Shown here piece after piece: positions 8,492 to 16,813 of a stretch of DNA of 17,491 nucleotides; positions within the stretch are counted from its first letter, which is position 1; every line of letters starts with the position of its first letter. The translations under genes were made by a program, and so were the position numbers. Under the pieces are notes generated by a model, which saw only the letters and a program-made list of their open reading frames with translations, did not search any database and was not told where the DNA came from. This stretch comes from Betaproteobacteria bacterium (GTDB lineage Bacteria; Pseudomonadota; Gammaproteobacteria; Burkholderiales; Burkholderiaceae), in NCBI GenBank assembly GCA_009921765.1, contig RFXC01000073.1, positions 1-17,491 of the forward strand. The letters are read 5' to 3'.

Positions 8492-9687
8492 TGACTGACA
8501 GCGCCAGCGCCGATCCGGGGTCGGGGCACCGCCGTGTGCTCCTGACGCTGGTCGGGATGTCGGTACTGTCGCATGCAGCGCTGGTGGGTTGTCGGATCGC
8601 GGTCACGCTGGGGGGCATCGAGCTTGGCGCCTCGGCGTTCACCATCGGGCTGCTCATGGCGTTCTTCGGGCTGCTCCCGATGGTGCTGTCGGTGCCGGCT
8701 GGCCGACTGGTCGACCGTATCGGCACCCGCAAGCCCATGTTCTGGGGCCTGGCTGTGCTCGCGGTAGCCATTCTTGCGCCGGCATTGTCCTGGGAGGTGG
8801 GCTCGCTCTTTCTGGCCAGCACCGCCACCGGCCTGGGTTTCATGGGGATCAACGTCGCCATTCAGAAGCTGGGCGGCGAATTGGGCGGGCCGGCGGCCCG
8901 GGCCACCAATTTCGGCCTGCTGTCGGTCGGCTTCTCCATCTCATCGTTCATCGGTCCACTGCTGGTGGGGCCGATCATCGATTTCGCCGGCTTCCGGGCG
9001 GCGTTTTTCGCACTGCTGCTGCTGCCGCTTGGCACGGCATGGTGGTTGAGCAGGGTGAAGTTCGAGGAGCGACCGAGCCTGGCGGGCGGCTCGCGCGAGT
9101 CGGCGGGTGAGCAGAGCGTGTTCGATCTGCTGCGCGACCCGGCACTGCGAAAGGTCTATCTGTCGGTGGGTGTGATCTCGGCCGCCTGGGATGTGCACCA
9201 GTTCGTTGTTCCGATCTACGGCTCTGCGATCGGCATGTCGGCGTCCGCCATCGGCATTCTGCTGGCCTCCTACTCGGCTGCCACCTTCGTCATCCGGGTC
9301 GCGGTGCCCTGGCTCGCGAGGCGCGTGCCCGAATGGCCAATGATTCTCGCGTCGCATGTCGTGGGCGGCATCATCTATCTCCTCTATCCGCTCACCGAAT
9401 CGCTGCCGGTCATGATGATGCTGTCGTTTGTGCTCGGAATGGGGTTGGGTGTGTCGCAGCCCATCGTCCTGTCGCTTTTGCACCGGCTCGCGCCGCCCGA
9501 TCGCACGGGCGAGGCGGTGGGTCTCAGGATGGTGCTGGTGAATGGAACGCAAACCCTGCTGCCCGGCGCTTTCGGTGCAATTGGGGGCGTGTTTGGTGTG
9601 GCGACCTTGTTCTGGGGCATGGCGCTGCTTCTGGGCGGGAGCCTGTTCTATGTGGCCCGTGGCACCGACCGGAAGGGGCCGATATGA
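8491..9687 (+). CDS. MFS transporter of unknown substrate
   Basis: This 398-residue protein has the hydrophobicity of a 12-span major facilitator. The signature motif A between spans 2 and 3 is seen as GRLVDRIGTRKP at about 71-82, and a polar central loop (about 190-210, KFEERPSLAGGSRESAGEQ) divides the two six-span halves. Its ATG overlaps the alaS stop by one base and no Shine-Dalgarno is evident, so it is probably translated by coupling from alaS. Its stop overlaps the chrA start (ATGA at 9684-9687). Substrate and direction are not readable; efflux is a guess from the chromate-exporter neighbours. The placement behind alaS is more likely genome packing than function, but cotranscription seems certain. 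Confidence 0.88.
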   Translation: MTDSASADPGSGHRRVLLTLVGMSVLSHAALVGCRIAVTLGGIELGASAFTIGLLMAFFGLLPMVLSVPAGRLVDRIGTRKPMFWGLAVLAVAILAPALSWEVGSLFLASTATGLGFMGINVAIQKLGGELGGPAARATNFGLLSVGFSISSFIGPLLVGPIIDFAGFRAAFFALLLLPLGTAWWLSRVKFEERPSLAGGSRESAGEQSVFDLLRDPALRKVYLSVGVISAAWDVHQFVVPIYGSAIGMSASAIGILLASYSAATFVIRVAVPWLARRVPEWPMILASHVVGGIIYLLYPLTESLPVMMMLSFVLGMGLGVSQPIVLSLLHRLAPPDRTGEAVGLRMVLVNGTQTLLPGAFGAIGGVFGVATLFWGMALLLGGSLFYVARGTDRKGPI

Positions 9688-10289
9688 CCGTCGGCGCTCA
9701 ACCCCCTGATGGCGAGACCACGGAACCCCGGCCCGCGCCCGAGCGCCCAGCCCCCCGGACGCTCGCCGATCTGTTCGTCGCGTTCACGACCCTCGCGCTG
9801 CACGGCTTTGGCGGCGTATTGCCCTGGGCTCAGCGCACGCTCGTCGACGATCGCCGCTGGCTGAGTCGGGAAGAGTTCCTGGAGGTGCTCGCTTTCGGTC
9901 AGTTGCTGCCCGGCCCCAACATCATCAACGTGGGCATCATCGTCGGTCACCGCTATTTCGGCTGGCGGGGCTCGGTGGTTGCGGTCACCGGTCTGGTCCT
10001 GTTTCCAGCCGTCATCGTGCTGACCGCGGGCCTGGTGTATTCGCAATTCGTGAGTGTGCCGGCCGTGCAGAAGGCGCTGTCGGGCATGGCCGCGGTGGCC
10101 GCGGGTCTCATCATTGCAATGGCGCTCAAGCTCGCGTGGGCGCAGCGCCGGCGCTGGCCGTGGCTCGCGTTCGGGCTCGCGGGTTTCATCGGGCTCGCGC
10201 TTCTTCGCTGGCCCTTGCTGCAGGTGCTTGCGCTCACCGTTCCGATTGCGGTGCTGCTTGCCTGGTGGAAAGAGGGGAAGTCGCCATGA
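9684..10289 (+). CDS. Chromate transporter family half-protein, first of a pair (ChrA, short chain)
   Basis: Short-chain ChrA (CHR) proteins have one CHR domain and work as pairs, the best-known activity being chromate efflux from the cytoplasm. This 201-residue copy has a Pro/Glu-rich cytoplasmic N-terminus of about 25 residues, then LADLFVAFTTLALHGFGG (28-44 region), a Trp-containing LVDDRRWLSREEF loop, and the family signature FGQLLPGPNI near 71-80, followed by about four more hydrophobic spans. The ATG at 9684 overlaps the MFS stop and is preceded by a GGAAGG at 9671-9676; the longer open frame upstream is inside the MFS gene and is not protein-like for this family. Its own stop overlaps the next chrA. 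Actual chromate transport is not demonstrated; many CHR members may carry other anions. Confidence 0.9.
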   Translation: MTVGAQPPDGETTEPRPAPERPAPRTLADLFVAFTTLALHGFGGVLPWAQRTLVDDRRWLSREEFLEVLAFGQLLPGPNIINVGIIVGHRYFGWRGSVVAVTGLVLFPAVIVLTAGLVYSQFVSVPAVQKALSGMAAVAAGLIIAMALKLAWAQRRRWPWLAFGLAGFIGLALLRWPLLQVLALTVPIAVLLAWWKEGKSP

Positions 10290-10813
10290 CATTCTGGGAT
10301 CAGCTGGAGATGCTTGCGCACTTCGCCATGCTCTCGGCGATTGCGGTGGGCGGCGCAGTCTCGATGGTGCCCGACATCAGCCGCTACATGGTCGACGAGA
10401 AGGGGCTGCTCACTGCCGCGCAGTTCAGCGAAGCGATTGCCGTGGCCCAGGCGGTGCCCGGGCCCAACGTCCTGTTCGTCACGCTGTTGGGCTGGCAGAC
10501 CGCCGGGCTGGTGGGAGCCGTGCTCGCGACGCTGGGATTGCTCGTGCCGTCCAGCGTCATCACCTATCATGCGAACCGCTGGCGAAGCGGCAACCTCGAT
10601 ACGCGTGCGGTGCGTGCCATCCGGCTGGGCCTGTCGCCGCTTGCGGTGGGGCTCACCCTGTCAGCGGGCTGGGTGATTGCGGAGGGTGCGGTGACGCACT
10701 GGGCGCTCGCAGCGCTTTGCGTCGTCACCGTGCTGGTGTGTCTGGTGTCGAAGTTGAATCCCCTCTGGCTGATTGCGCTGGGCGCAGCGCTGGGGCCCTG
10801 GGTTCTGCCTTGA
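10286..10813 (+). CDS. Chromate transporter family half-protein, second of a pair (ChrA, short chain)
   Basis: This is the partner of the preceding CHR protein, 175 residues long. It shows the same layout: an N-terminal helix (TFWDQLEMLAHFAML), VGGAVSMVPDI where the partner has FGGVLPWAQ, a MVDEKGLLTAAQFSEA loop, and the signature AVPGPNVLFVTLLG near 56-69, then about four further spans. It lacks the Pro-rich N-terminal extension of its partner. The two are diverged copies, presumably inserted in opposite membrane orientations as established for Bacillus short-chain pairs. Its ATG overlaps the first gene's stop (ATGA at 10286-10289), with AGAGGGGAAG upstream as a ribosome site. A 29-nt gap follows before tusA. 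Confidence 0.9.
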   Translation: MTFWDQLEMLAHFAMLSAIAVGGAVSMVPDISRYMVDEKGLLTAAQFSEAIAVAQAVPGPNVLFVTLLGWQTAGLVGAVLATLGLLVPSSVITYHANRWRSGNLDTRAVRAIRLGLSPLAVGLTLSAGWVIAEGAVTHWALAALCVVTVLVCLVSKLNPLWLIALGAALGPWVLP

Positions 10814-10842
10814 TGGAATGTGTCGATTGATGAGGGTGTGGT

Positions 10843-11085
10843 ATGGCTGATGAAGCAATTTCCTGTGATCGCGAAGTGGATGCGCGCGGACTCAACTGTC
10901 CGCTGCCGATTCTGCGGGCCAAGAAGGCGCTCACCGATCTGGGCAGTGGCCAGGTGCTGAAGGTGGTGTCGACCGACCCGGGTTCGAAGCGCGACTTCGA
11001 GGCGTTTGCGCGGCAAACAGGACACTCGCTGCTGCGCGTCGACGAGCACGACCGGCAATGGACTTTTTTTCTTCAGAGGCGATAG
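10843..11085 (+). CDS. tusA: TusA/SirA family sulfur-carrier protein
   Basis: TusA proteins accept persulfide sulfur from a cysteine desulfurase and pass it on, in E. coli to the TusBCD relay for 2-thiolation of tRNA wobble uridine, and in other bacteria to molybdenum cofactor or sulfur-oxidation pathways. The 80-residue protein has the fold-defining opening EVDARGLNCPLPILRAKKAL with the conserved CPxP; Cys19 is the sulfur-carrying residue. Length matches the family (about 75-85). A GAGGG at 10832-10836, 6 nt before the ATG, is the best ribosome site in this run of genes. No tusBCD genes lie nearby, so the acceptor is unknown here; a generic family assignment is safer than a claim of tRNA thiolation. 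Confidence 0.93.
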   Translation: MADEAISCDREVDARGLNCPLPILRAKKALTDLGSGQVLKVVSTDPGSKRDFEAFARQTGHSLLRVDEHDRQWTFFLQRR

Positions 11086-11088
11086 CCC

Positions 11089-11826
11089 ATGAAAGCGAGC
11101 TTTGACTTCTCGGGGCGCCATGTCCTGGTGACGGGCGGCACATCCGGCATTGGTGCTGCCACCGCCATTGCGTTCCGCGAGGCGGGTGCAAACGTGATTG
11201 CCTGCGGTCTGACTGATCAGGAACTGTCGGCGGCGCGCGCGAATCCCGGCTTCGAAGGCATTGAGCTGCGTCAGCTCGACGTCACCGATCGTGCGGCGGT
11301 CGATGCGCTCGTGGGCGGGTTGTCCAGGCTGGATGCGGTCGTGAACAGCGCCGGCCTGATTCGCCGCGATGCCGAACATGATCCCGACGTGTTCGCGCAC
11401 GTGATTGACGTGAATCTGAACGGCGGCATGCGGGTGAGCGCGGCCGCACGACCGCTACTCTCCCAGAGCCGTGGCAGCATCGTGTTCATTGGTTCGGTCA
11501 TGTCGTTTTTCGGTGGGCCCAAACAGCCGGCCTATTCCGCATCCAAGGGCGCGGTGCGCAATCTCACCATGTCGCTCGCCGCGGCCTATGCAGCCGATGG
11601 CATTCGCGTGAACGCGGTAGCGCCCGGCTGGGTCATCACCGATCTGTCTCGGGGCGCTCGCGAAAACCCGGAGCGAAACGCGATGATCATGTCTCGCACG
11701 CCCATTGGCCGCTGGGCCGAGCCCGCCGAAATCGCCGATCCCATTTTGTTTCTGTGCTCGGACGCTGCCCGCTACATGACCGGCACGGTCATGGCGGTGG
11801 ACGGCGGGTATATGTCGATGGGCTGA
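11089..11826 (+). CDS. Short-chain dehydrogenase/reductase (classical SDR)
   Basis: This is a 245-residue NAD(P)-dependent oxidoreductase with a single Rossmann domain. The cofactor motif TGGTSGIG spans 15-22, LDVTD is at 63-67, and the NNAG motif appears as NSAG (86-89). The catalytic tetrad is complete: Asn109, Ser136, Tyr149 and Lys153 (YSASK). The PG motif (APGWV) and a C-terminal GTVMAVDGGYMSMG are standard. The second strand ends in Ala-Cys-Gly without the acidic residue typical of NAD-binding members, so the cofactor preference is open. The ATG lies 3 nt after the tusA stop, with AGAGG at 11075-11079 inside tusA. Substrate is unknown; sugar or polyol dehydrogenases and ketoacyl reductase-like enzymes have this appearance. 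It closes the alaS run. Confidence 0.93.
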   Translation: MKASFDFSGRHVLVTGGTSGIGAATAIAFREAGANVIACGLTDQELSAARANPGFEGIELRQLDVTDRAAVDALVGGLSRLDAVVNSAGLIRRDAEHDPDVFAHVIDVNLNGGMRVSAAARPLLSQSRGSIVFIGSVMSFFGGPKQPAYSASKGAVRNLTMSLAAAYAADGIRVNAVAPGWVITDLSRGARENPERNAMIMSRTPIGRWAEPAEIADPILFLCSDAARYMTGTVMAVDGGYMSMG

Positions 11827-11858
11827 AGGCGCATCGCCCCAACGGCGAGCGCCTTTCT
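11826..11858 (+). terminator. Hairpin terminator candidate after the SDR gene
   Basis: AAGGCGC (11826-11832) pairs with GCGCCTT (11849-11855), and TCGCC (11834-11838) pairs with GGCGA (11844-11848), leaving one bulged A and a 5-nt loop. The left arm begins at the last base of the SDR stop codon. Only TTTCT follows, so the U-tract is short and the terminator is probably of moderate strength. Confidence 0.65.
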
Positions 11859-11860
11859 GT

Positions 11861-11884
11861 GATTCGCGGGGCACCCCGCGAATC
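11861..11884. terminator. Perfect 10-bp hairpin just past the valS stop
   Basis: GATTCGCGGG (11861-11870) and CCCGCGAATC (11875-11884) form a perfect stem with a 4-nt loop. It lies 3 nt beyond the valS TGA on the minus strand and just after the SDR terminator on the plus strand. It lacks a U-tract in both directions, so it could be a weak terminator for valS, a 3'-end stabilising structure, or a block to convergent transcription. Confidence 0.5.
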
Positions 11885-11887
11885 CGA

Positions 11888-14854
11888 TCACCCGAGCTTG
11901 GCGCGCTGCTCGTGAAGCCGCGCGAGCGAGGCCTCAAATCCGGCCAGCCGTTCGCGTTCCTGTGCCACCACATTGGCGGGCGCCCGCTCGACAAAACTCG
12001 CGTTGCCAAGCTTGGCGCCGGCGCGCTGAGCTTCGCCCGCTACCCGGGCAATTTCCCGATCGAGGCGCGCGCGTTCAGCCTCCACATCGATCTCGACACG
12101 CAGCATCAGCCGAACGTCTCCGACGATCTGCACCGGCGCGATCGATCCGGCGGGCAGCGCGTCGACGATTTCAACCGCCTCGAGCTTTGCAAGCGTCTTC
12201 AGGTAGGGCGCGAATTCCGCCAGCCGTTCGCGCGACCCCTGTGCGATCAGCGGGAGCTTCTGCGCGGGCGAAACATTCATTTCGCCGCGCAAGGCGCGAC
12301 ACGCATCGACCAGCTGCTTCAACTGATTGACGAACGCTTCACTCTTTTCGTCGATTTTTCCGGGCTCGCTCTTCGGATAGGGCTGCTGCATGAGCAGGTG
12401 GCGCTGCTCGGCCACCGCCTGCGCAAGCGCCTCTCCGGAGAGCTTCTGCACGCCGCGTTCGCCATAGCGCTGGGCAATCGGCGCGACCTTTTGCCACAAC
12501 TCTTCGGTGATGAAAGGAATGATGGGATGCGCGAGCCGCAGCACCGCCTCGAGCACGCGGAGCAGCGTGCGCCGCGTGGCGCGCACCACAGCCTGATCAT
12601 CTGCCTGGAGATTGACCTTGGCGAGCTCCAGATACCAGTCGCAGTATTGGTCCCAGACAAATTCATAGAGCGCGCGCGCGGCAAGATCGAAGCGATAGTC
12701 GGACAACGCGCGCTCGATCTCGGCTTCGGTGCGCTGCAGCGCCGAGACGATCCAGCGGTCTACCGCGTTGAAGTGAAGATAGCCACCGGGGACACAGGCG
12801 CCCGCCTCGTGGGGCTCGAAACCGCAGTCGCGCCCTTCGGTTTGCATCAGCACGAATCGCGAGGCATTCCAGAGCTTGTTGCAGAAGTTTCGATAGCCCT
12901 CGCAGCGGCTGAGGTCGAAGTTGAGCGTGCGGGCGAAGGTGGCAAGCGACGCGAAGGTAAAGCGCACCGCGTCGGAACCGAACGCCGGAATTCCTTGCGG
13001 GAAATTGCTGCGGATGTAGCGGTCGATGCGCTGTTTGTGGTCGGCCCGAAGCAGGCCAACCGTTGACTTCTCAAGGAGCGCCTCCAGCGTGATGCCGTCC
13101 ACCAGATCGATCGGGTCGATGGTGTTGCCCTTCGACTTCGACATTTTCTGGCCTTCGGAGTCACGCACGATCGCATTGATGTAGACGTGATGGAAAGGCA
13201 CTTTGCCGGTGAAGAAGGTGGTCATCATCACCATCCGGGCCACCCAGAAGAAGATGATGTCAAAGCCTGTCACCAGCACGTTTGACGGCAGATAGCGATC
13301 CAGGTCAGCGGTCTGTTTCGGCCAACCGAGCGAGGTGAAGGGCACCAGGGCTGAAGAGAACCAGGTGTCGAGCACGTCATCGTCACGCACCAATGCGCCC
13401 TGGTAGCCCGCCGCGCGGGCCCGGGCCTGGGCATCGGTCTCGCTACGCGCGACAAACACCGTGCCGTCGTGAATCGGCTGGCCGTTCGCGTCGGCCTTGT
13501 ACCAGGCCGGAATGCGATGGCCCCACCAGAGTTGCCGCGAAATGCACCAGTCCTGGATGTTCTCGAGCCAGTGGTTGTAGGTGCTCGTCCAATGGTCGGG
13601 ATAAAAGCGGATTTGCCCGTCACCGACCACCTGCAGGCAGACATCTGCGATGGACTGCCCGGGGAAGAACGTGTTGCCGTGATCACGACGGCTCATGGCG
13701 ACAAACCACTGGTCGGTGAGCATGGGCTCGACCACCACCTGCGTGCGCGCCGAACGCGGCACCATCAGCGTGTGCGGCTTCTCCGATACCAGACAATCGG
13801 CGGCGCGCAGGTCCTCCAGTATTTTCTTTCTGGCGTCATAGCGATCAAGGCCGCGATAGGCGGCAGGCGCCTGGTCGTTGATACGCGCATCGAGCGTGAG
13901 CACGCTGATTGCGGCGAGCCCGTGGCGCTCGCCCATCTTCCAGTCGTTGAAATCATGAGCGGGCGTGATCTTGACGCAGCCCGTGCCGAATGCGGGATCG
14001 ACATAGTCGTCGGCGATGATCGGAATGTCGCGATCGCAAAGCGGAAGTCTTACCCGCTTTCCGACCAGGGCTTGGTAGCGTTCATCATCCGGATGAATTG
14101 CCACCGCAGTGTCACCCAACATGGTTTCCGGGCGGGTGGTGGCCACGGTGAGAGAGCCTGTGCCGTCGGCCAGCGGATAGCGGATTTCCCAGAGATGGCC
14201 CTTTTCCTCCTCGCTGTCGACCTCGAGGTCGGAGACTGCGGTCATCAGCACCGGATCCCAATTCACCAGACGCTTGCCGCGATAGATGAGACCCTGCTCG
14301 TGCAGTTGAACAAACACCTCGAGCACGGCTGCGCTCATGGTGTCATCCATGGTGAAGTAGCCTGCCCGCTCGCCCTCGGTGTCGGCGTATTCCCAATTGG
14401 CCGAGGCGCCCAGCCTTCGCATCTGGCGGGTGATGGTCGCACCCGACTGCCGCTTCCATTGCCAGACCCGGTCGAGGAACGGTCCGCGACCGAGATCGTG
14501 ACGCGTGAGCCCTTCGCCCTGCAGCTGCCGTTCGACCACCACCTGCGTGGCGATACCGGCGTGGTCGGTGCCCACCACCCAGTTGGTGTCCAGTCCCTTC
14601 ATGCGGTGATAGCGGATCAGCGCATCCATGAGGGTTTGCTGGAACGCATGACCCATGTGCAGCGTGCCGGTGACATTGGGCGGCGGAAGCTGGATACAGT
14701 AGCTGCCGGCTGCCGAAGCCGACGCCTGGTGGCGAAAGCAGCCGCGCCCTTCCCAGAGCGGATACCAGCGGGCTTCGATGTCACCCGGCTCAAAGCTCTT
14801 GGCGAGCGAAGCCTGGGCAGGGTCTTGGGCAGTGGTCATGTTGAGCTCTTTCAT
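11888..14854 (-). CDS. valS: Valyl-tRNA synthetase
   Basis: ValRS charges tRNA-Val and hydrolyses mischarged Thr; it is essential and cytoplasmic. The 988-residue protein has the class I HIGH motif as HMGH at 66-69 ([14 protein letters not shown]), the CP1 editing insertion including [20 protein letters not shown] near 236-255, the [20 protein letters not shown] segment near 427-446, and KMSKS at 570-574. The C-terminal tail is a charged coiled-coil arm ([19 protein letters not shown]) typical of ValRS. It is a little longer than the 951 residues of E. coli. The ATG at 14854 is chosen because it overlaps the holC stop (TGATG); an ATG at 14839 removes five residues and has the slightly better ribosome site. 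It is the last gene of pepA-holC-valS. Confidence 0.97.
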   Translation of the reverse strand: MKELNMTTAQDPAQASLAKSFEPGDIEARWYPLWEGRGCFRHQASASAAGSYCIQLPPPNVTGTLHMGHAFQQTLMDALIRYHRMKGLDTNWVVGTDHAGIATQVVVERQLQGEGLTRHDLGRGPFLDRVWQWKRQSGATITRQMRRLGASANWEYADTEGERAGYFTMDDTMSAAVLEVFVQLHEQGLIYRGKRLVNWDPVLMTAVSDLEVDSEEEKGHLWEIRYPLADGTGSLTVATTRPETMLGDTAVAIHPDDERYQALVGKRVRLPLCDRDIPIIADDYVDPAFGTGCVKITPAHDFNDWKMGERHGLAAISVLTLDARINDQAPAAYRGLDRYDARKKILEDLRAADCLVSEKPHTLMVPRSARTQVVVEPMLTDQWFVAMSRRDHGNTFFPGQSIADVCLQVVGDGQIRFYPDHWTSTYNHWLENIQDWCISRQLWWGHRIPAWYKADANGQPIHDGTVFVARSETDAQARARAAGYQGALVRDDDVLDTWFSSALVPFTSLGWPKQTADLDRYLPSNVLVTGFDIIFFWVARMVMMTTFFTGKVPFHHVYINAIVRDSEGQKMSKSKGNTIDPIDLVDGITLEALLEKSTVGLLRADHKQRIDRYIRSNFPQGIPAFGSDAVRFTFASLATFARTLNFDLSRCEGYRNFCNKLWNASRFVLMQTEGRDCGFEPHEAGACVPGGYLHFNAVDRWIVSALQRTEAEIERALSDYRFDLAARALYEFVWDQYCDWYLELAKVNLQADDQAVVRATRRTLLRVLEAVLRLAHPIIPFITEELWQKVAPIAQRYGERGVQKLSGEALAQAVAEQRHLLMQQPYPKSEPGKIDEKSEAFVNQLKQLVDACRALRGEMNVSPAQKLPLIAQGSRERLAEFAPYLKTLAKLEAVEIVDALPAGSIAPVQIVGDVRLMLRVEIDVEAERARLDREIARVAGEAQRAGAKLGNASFVERAPANVVAQERERLAGFEASLARLHEQRAKLG

Positions 14855-15279
14855 CAGGCGGCGCGAGCCAGATCGTGCGCGTTGAGCGGGTAGCCGCGGT
14901 CCTTGTAGAAGCGCCACCGCTCGCGGGCGAGGGTCCGGTCTTCATCATCGCCGCTCACCACCTCGATCAGTCGATCAAAGCGGCTGAACATGGGCGGGGT
15001 CTGACGCCCCAGGTTCACCAGCACCTCGTGATGCGGCGTGTCGACCGCTTCGGCCGTGAGCAGTACGGGCGTTTCGGGCGCCAGTGGATCGCTTGCCACC
15101 ACATGCGGGATGAAATCGGCGTCAGAGAAGGTCCAGAGCAGGCTGTCGAACTGCGCCAGCGCGACCGGGTCTTCGCACCAGACGAGGATACGCGCGCCGC
15201 TGCGGTGAATTTTGCGCACCAGCCGGCAGCCGTATTGCAGCCGGTCGGGTGCGTTGAAGTGAAAATCGACCCGCGTCAT
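14854..15279 (-). CDS. holC: DNA polymerase III chi subunit
   Basis: HolC (chi) pairs with psi in the clamp-loader complex and contacts single-strand-binding protein during replication. The 141 residues (147 in E. coli) open with [20 protein letters not shown], like the family's V-x-F-Y start, then show [27 protein letters not shown] sequence (split at about 36-58), DADFIPHV, and [20 protein letters not shown], followed by [12 protein letters not shown] near the C-terminus. The ATG at 15279 overlaps the pepA stop in an ATGA, and its TGA overlaps the valS start by one base. The open frame extends upstream only through pepA sequence. Position between pepA and valS is the classical context for holC and supports the call. 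Confidence 0.93.
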   Translation of the reverse strand: MTRVDFHFNAPDRLQYGCRLVRKIHRSGARILVWCEDPVALAQFDSLLWTFSDADFIPHVVASDPLAPETPVLLTAEAVDTPHHEVLVNLGRQTPPMFSRFDRLIEVVSGDDEDRTLARERWRFYKDRGYPLNAHDLARAA

Positions 15280-16757
15280 CCCTCGGCACGCGAGATCAGG
15301 AAGCGGGTGAGAAGCGGCACCGGACGGGCGCTTGCACCCTTGGCCGCACCTGATTTCCAGGCGGTGCCGGCAATGTCCAGATGGGCCCAGTCGTATTTTT
15401 TGGTGAATCGCGCGAGAAAACATGCCGCCGTGATGGCGCCGCCGTCGCGCCCCCCCACGTTGGCGACGTCGGCAAAACGCGATTTGAGCGAACTCTGGTA
15501 GGCCTCGTCGAGCGGCATGCGCCAGCAGGTGTCACCCGCATCGCGGCCGGCATCGAGCAGTTCGGCGGCGAGCGCATCCTGGGGGGTGAACAGCCCCGAG
15601 TGGTGATGGCCGAGCGCCACCACGCAGGCGCCGGTCAGGGTGGCAATGTCGATGACCGTGCGCGGCTTGAAACGTTCCACATAGGTGAGCGCATCGCACA
15701 GGATCAGACGGCCTTCGGCGTCGGTATTGAGAATCTCAACGGTCTGGCCTGACATGGAGGTCACGATGTCGCCCGGACGTGTGGCGCGGCCGCTTGGCAT
15801 GTTCTCGCACGTGGGCACCACGCCGATCAGATTGATCTTGAGCTTCATTTCAGCCACGGCGCGCAGAGTGCCGAGCACCGACGCCGCGCCGCACATGTCG
15901 AACTTCATTTCGTCCATGCCCGCCGCGGGCTTGATCGAAATGCCGCCGGTGTCGAAGGTGATGCCCTTGCCCACCAGCGCCACCGGCTGCTGGCGGCTTG
16001 ACGCGCCGTTGTATTGAAGAACGATGAACTTGGGCGGCTGCTCGGAGCCCTGCGCCACTGCGAGGAGCGCCCCCATCTTGAGCGCCTGCATCTGCCGGGT
16101 GTCGAGAACCTCGATCTTCAGACCGAATTCGCGGGCGAGCTTCTTCGCCTGATCGGCGAGATAGGTGGGGGTACAGATGTTGGGCGGCAGGTTGCCGAGG
16201 TCGCGGGTGAGATCCATGCCGTTGGCAAGCGCCTGCGCGCGCGCCACGGCCTTCGAAGCGGCGGCCTGCTGGGCGCGGGGCACGGCGAAAACCACCTGTC
16301 GGGGCCGTCGCGGTGCGGACTCCTTGCGGCTTTTCATCGATTCGAAACGATAGGCGGCTTCGCGGCCGGCCATGACCTGCGCGTGCAGCTTCCATTCGAG
16401 CGGGCGTTGGGAGACCGCCGCCTCGTGGAGCAGCGATACAACCTCGTCGGCCGCTGCGTTCCCGAGTGCCCGCCAGACCGCGGCCACCGCATCGGTGTAG
16501 CTTTTTTCCGTGACCTCGGCGCTGCTGCCCACCGATACGAGGAGCACCCGTTGCAGTGCGCCTTCTAGGTGAAGCATGACCGTGGAGCCCGCCTTTTTCT
16601 GCAGATCTCCTCGGGCGATGACCGCGGCAAGTCTCCCGCCCTGCGCCTGATCGATGGCGCGGGCATCGCCCGCCAGGGGTTCGCCGACCACGACCGGCAC
16701 GATTGCGCAACCGGTTTTCAGACGGTCGGTGGACAGGGTCTTTGTGCTAAATTGCAT
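15276..16757 (-). CDS. pepA: Leucyl aminopeptidase (M17 family, aminopeptidase A)
   Basis: PepA is a hexameric cytosolic metallopeptidase that removes N-terminal residues; the E. coli protein also binds DNA in Xer recombination and carAB control. The 493 residues match the family (503 in E. coli). The variable N-terminal domain covers about 1-160. The catalytic domain holds the two-metal site: Lys264 and Asp269 ([11 protein letters not shown]), Asp287, and Asp346 and Glu348 in the signature NTDAEGRL, with catalytic Lys276 and Arg350. All are present. The ATG at 16757 has AGGA 7 nt upstream (on the minus strand) and is the family start. It heads the pepA-holC-valS unit and diverges from lptF. 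The additional DNA-binding role is not testable from sequence alone. Confidence 0.97.
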   Translation of the reverse strand: MQFSTKTLSTDRLKTGCAIVPVVVGEPLAGDARAIDQAQGGRLAAVIARGDLQKKAGSTVMLHLEGALQRVLLVSVGSSAEVTEKSYTDAVAAVWRALGNAAADEVVSLLHEAAVSQRPLEWKLHAQVMAGREAAYRFESMKSRKESAPRRPRQVVFAVPRAQQAAASKAVARAQALANGMDLTRDLGNLPPNICTPTYLADQAKKLAREFGLKIEVLDTRQMQALKMGALLAVAQGSEQPPKFIVLQYNGASSRQQPVALVGKGITFDTGGISIKPAAGMDEMKFDMCGAASVLGTLRAVAEMKLKINLIGVVPTCENMPSGRATRPGDIVTSMSGQTVEILNTDAEGRLILCDALTYVERFKPRTVIDIATLTGACVVALGHHHSGLFTPQDALAAELLDAGRDAGDTCWRMPLDEAYQSSLKSRFADVANVGGRDGGAITAACFLARFTKKYDWAHLDIAGTAWKSGAAKGASARPVPLLTRFLISRAEG

Positions 16758-16791
16758 TGAGTCTTCCTCGGCCTTTGCTCACAACCGATCG

Positions 16792-16797
16792 ATTATA
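16792..16797 (-). promoter_or_regulatory. Consensus -10 element for pepA
   Basis: The minus strand reads a perfect TATAAT at 16797-16792. Transcription would start near 16785, about 28 nt before the pepA ATG. No good -35 lies at 16-18 nt; the nearest TTGAAA is 21 nt upstream and inside the lptF coding sequence. The call rests on the perfect -10 and its position in the 56-nt divergent spacer. No convincing promoter for lptF was found in the same spacer. Confidence 0.5.
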
Positions 16798-16813
16798 GCG
16801 AGGGGTTCGCGCG

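Noticed and set aside
9333..9683. Long N-terminal extension of the first chrA inside the MFS gene
   Set aside because: The ATGA overlap at 9684 and the CHR domain layout fix the start; the upstream part is the MFS coding sequence in another frame.
13469..14893. 474-codon open frame on the plus strand opposite valS
   Set aside because: ValRS motifs are intact on the other strand; the antisense translation is His/Arg/Asp/Gly-rich without membrane spans or motifs, a compositional shadow.
16758..16813. Possible promoter for lptF in the divergent spacer
   Set aside because: Hexamers tried at 15-19 nt spacing matched poorly; only the minus-strand TATAAT is convincing.
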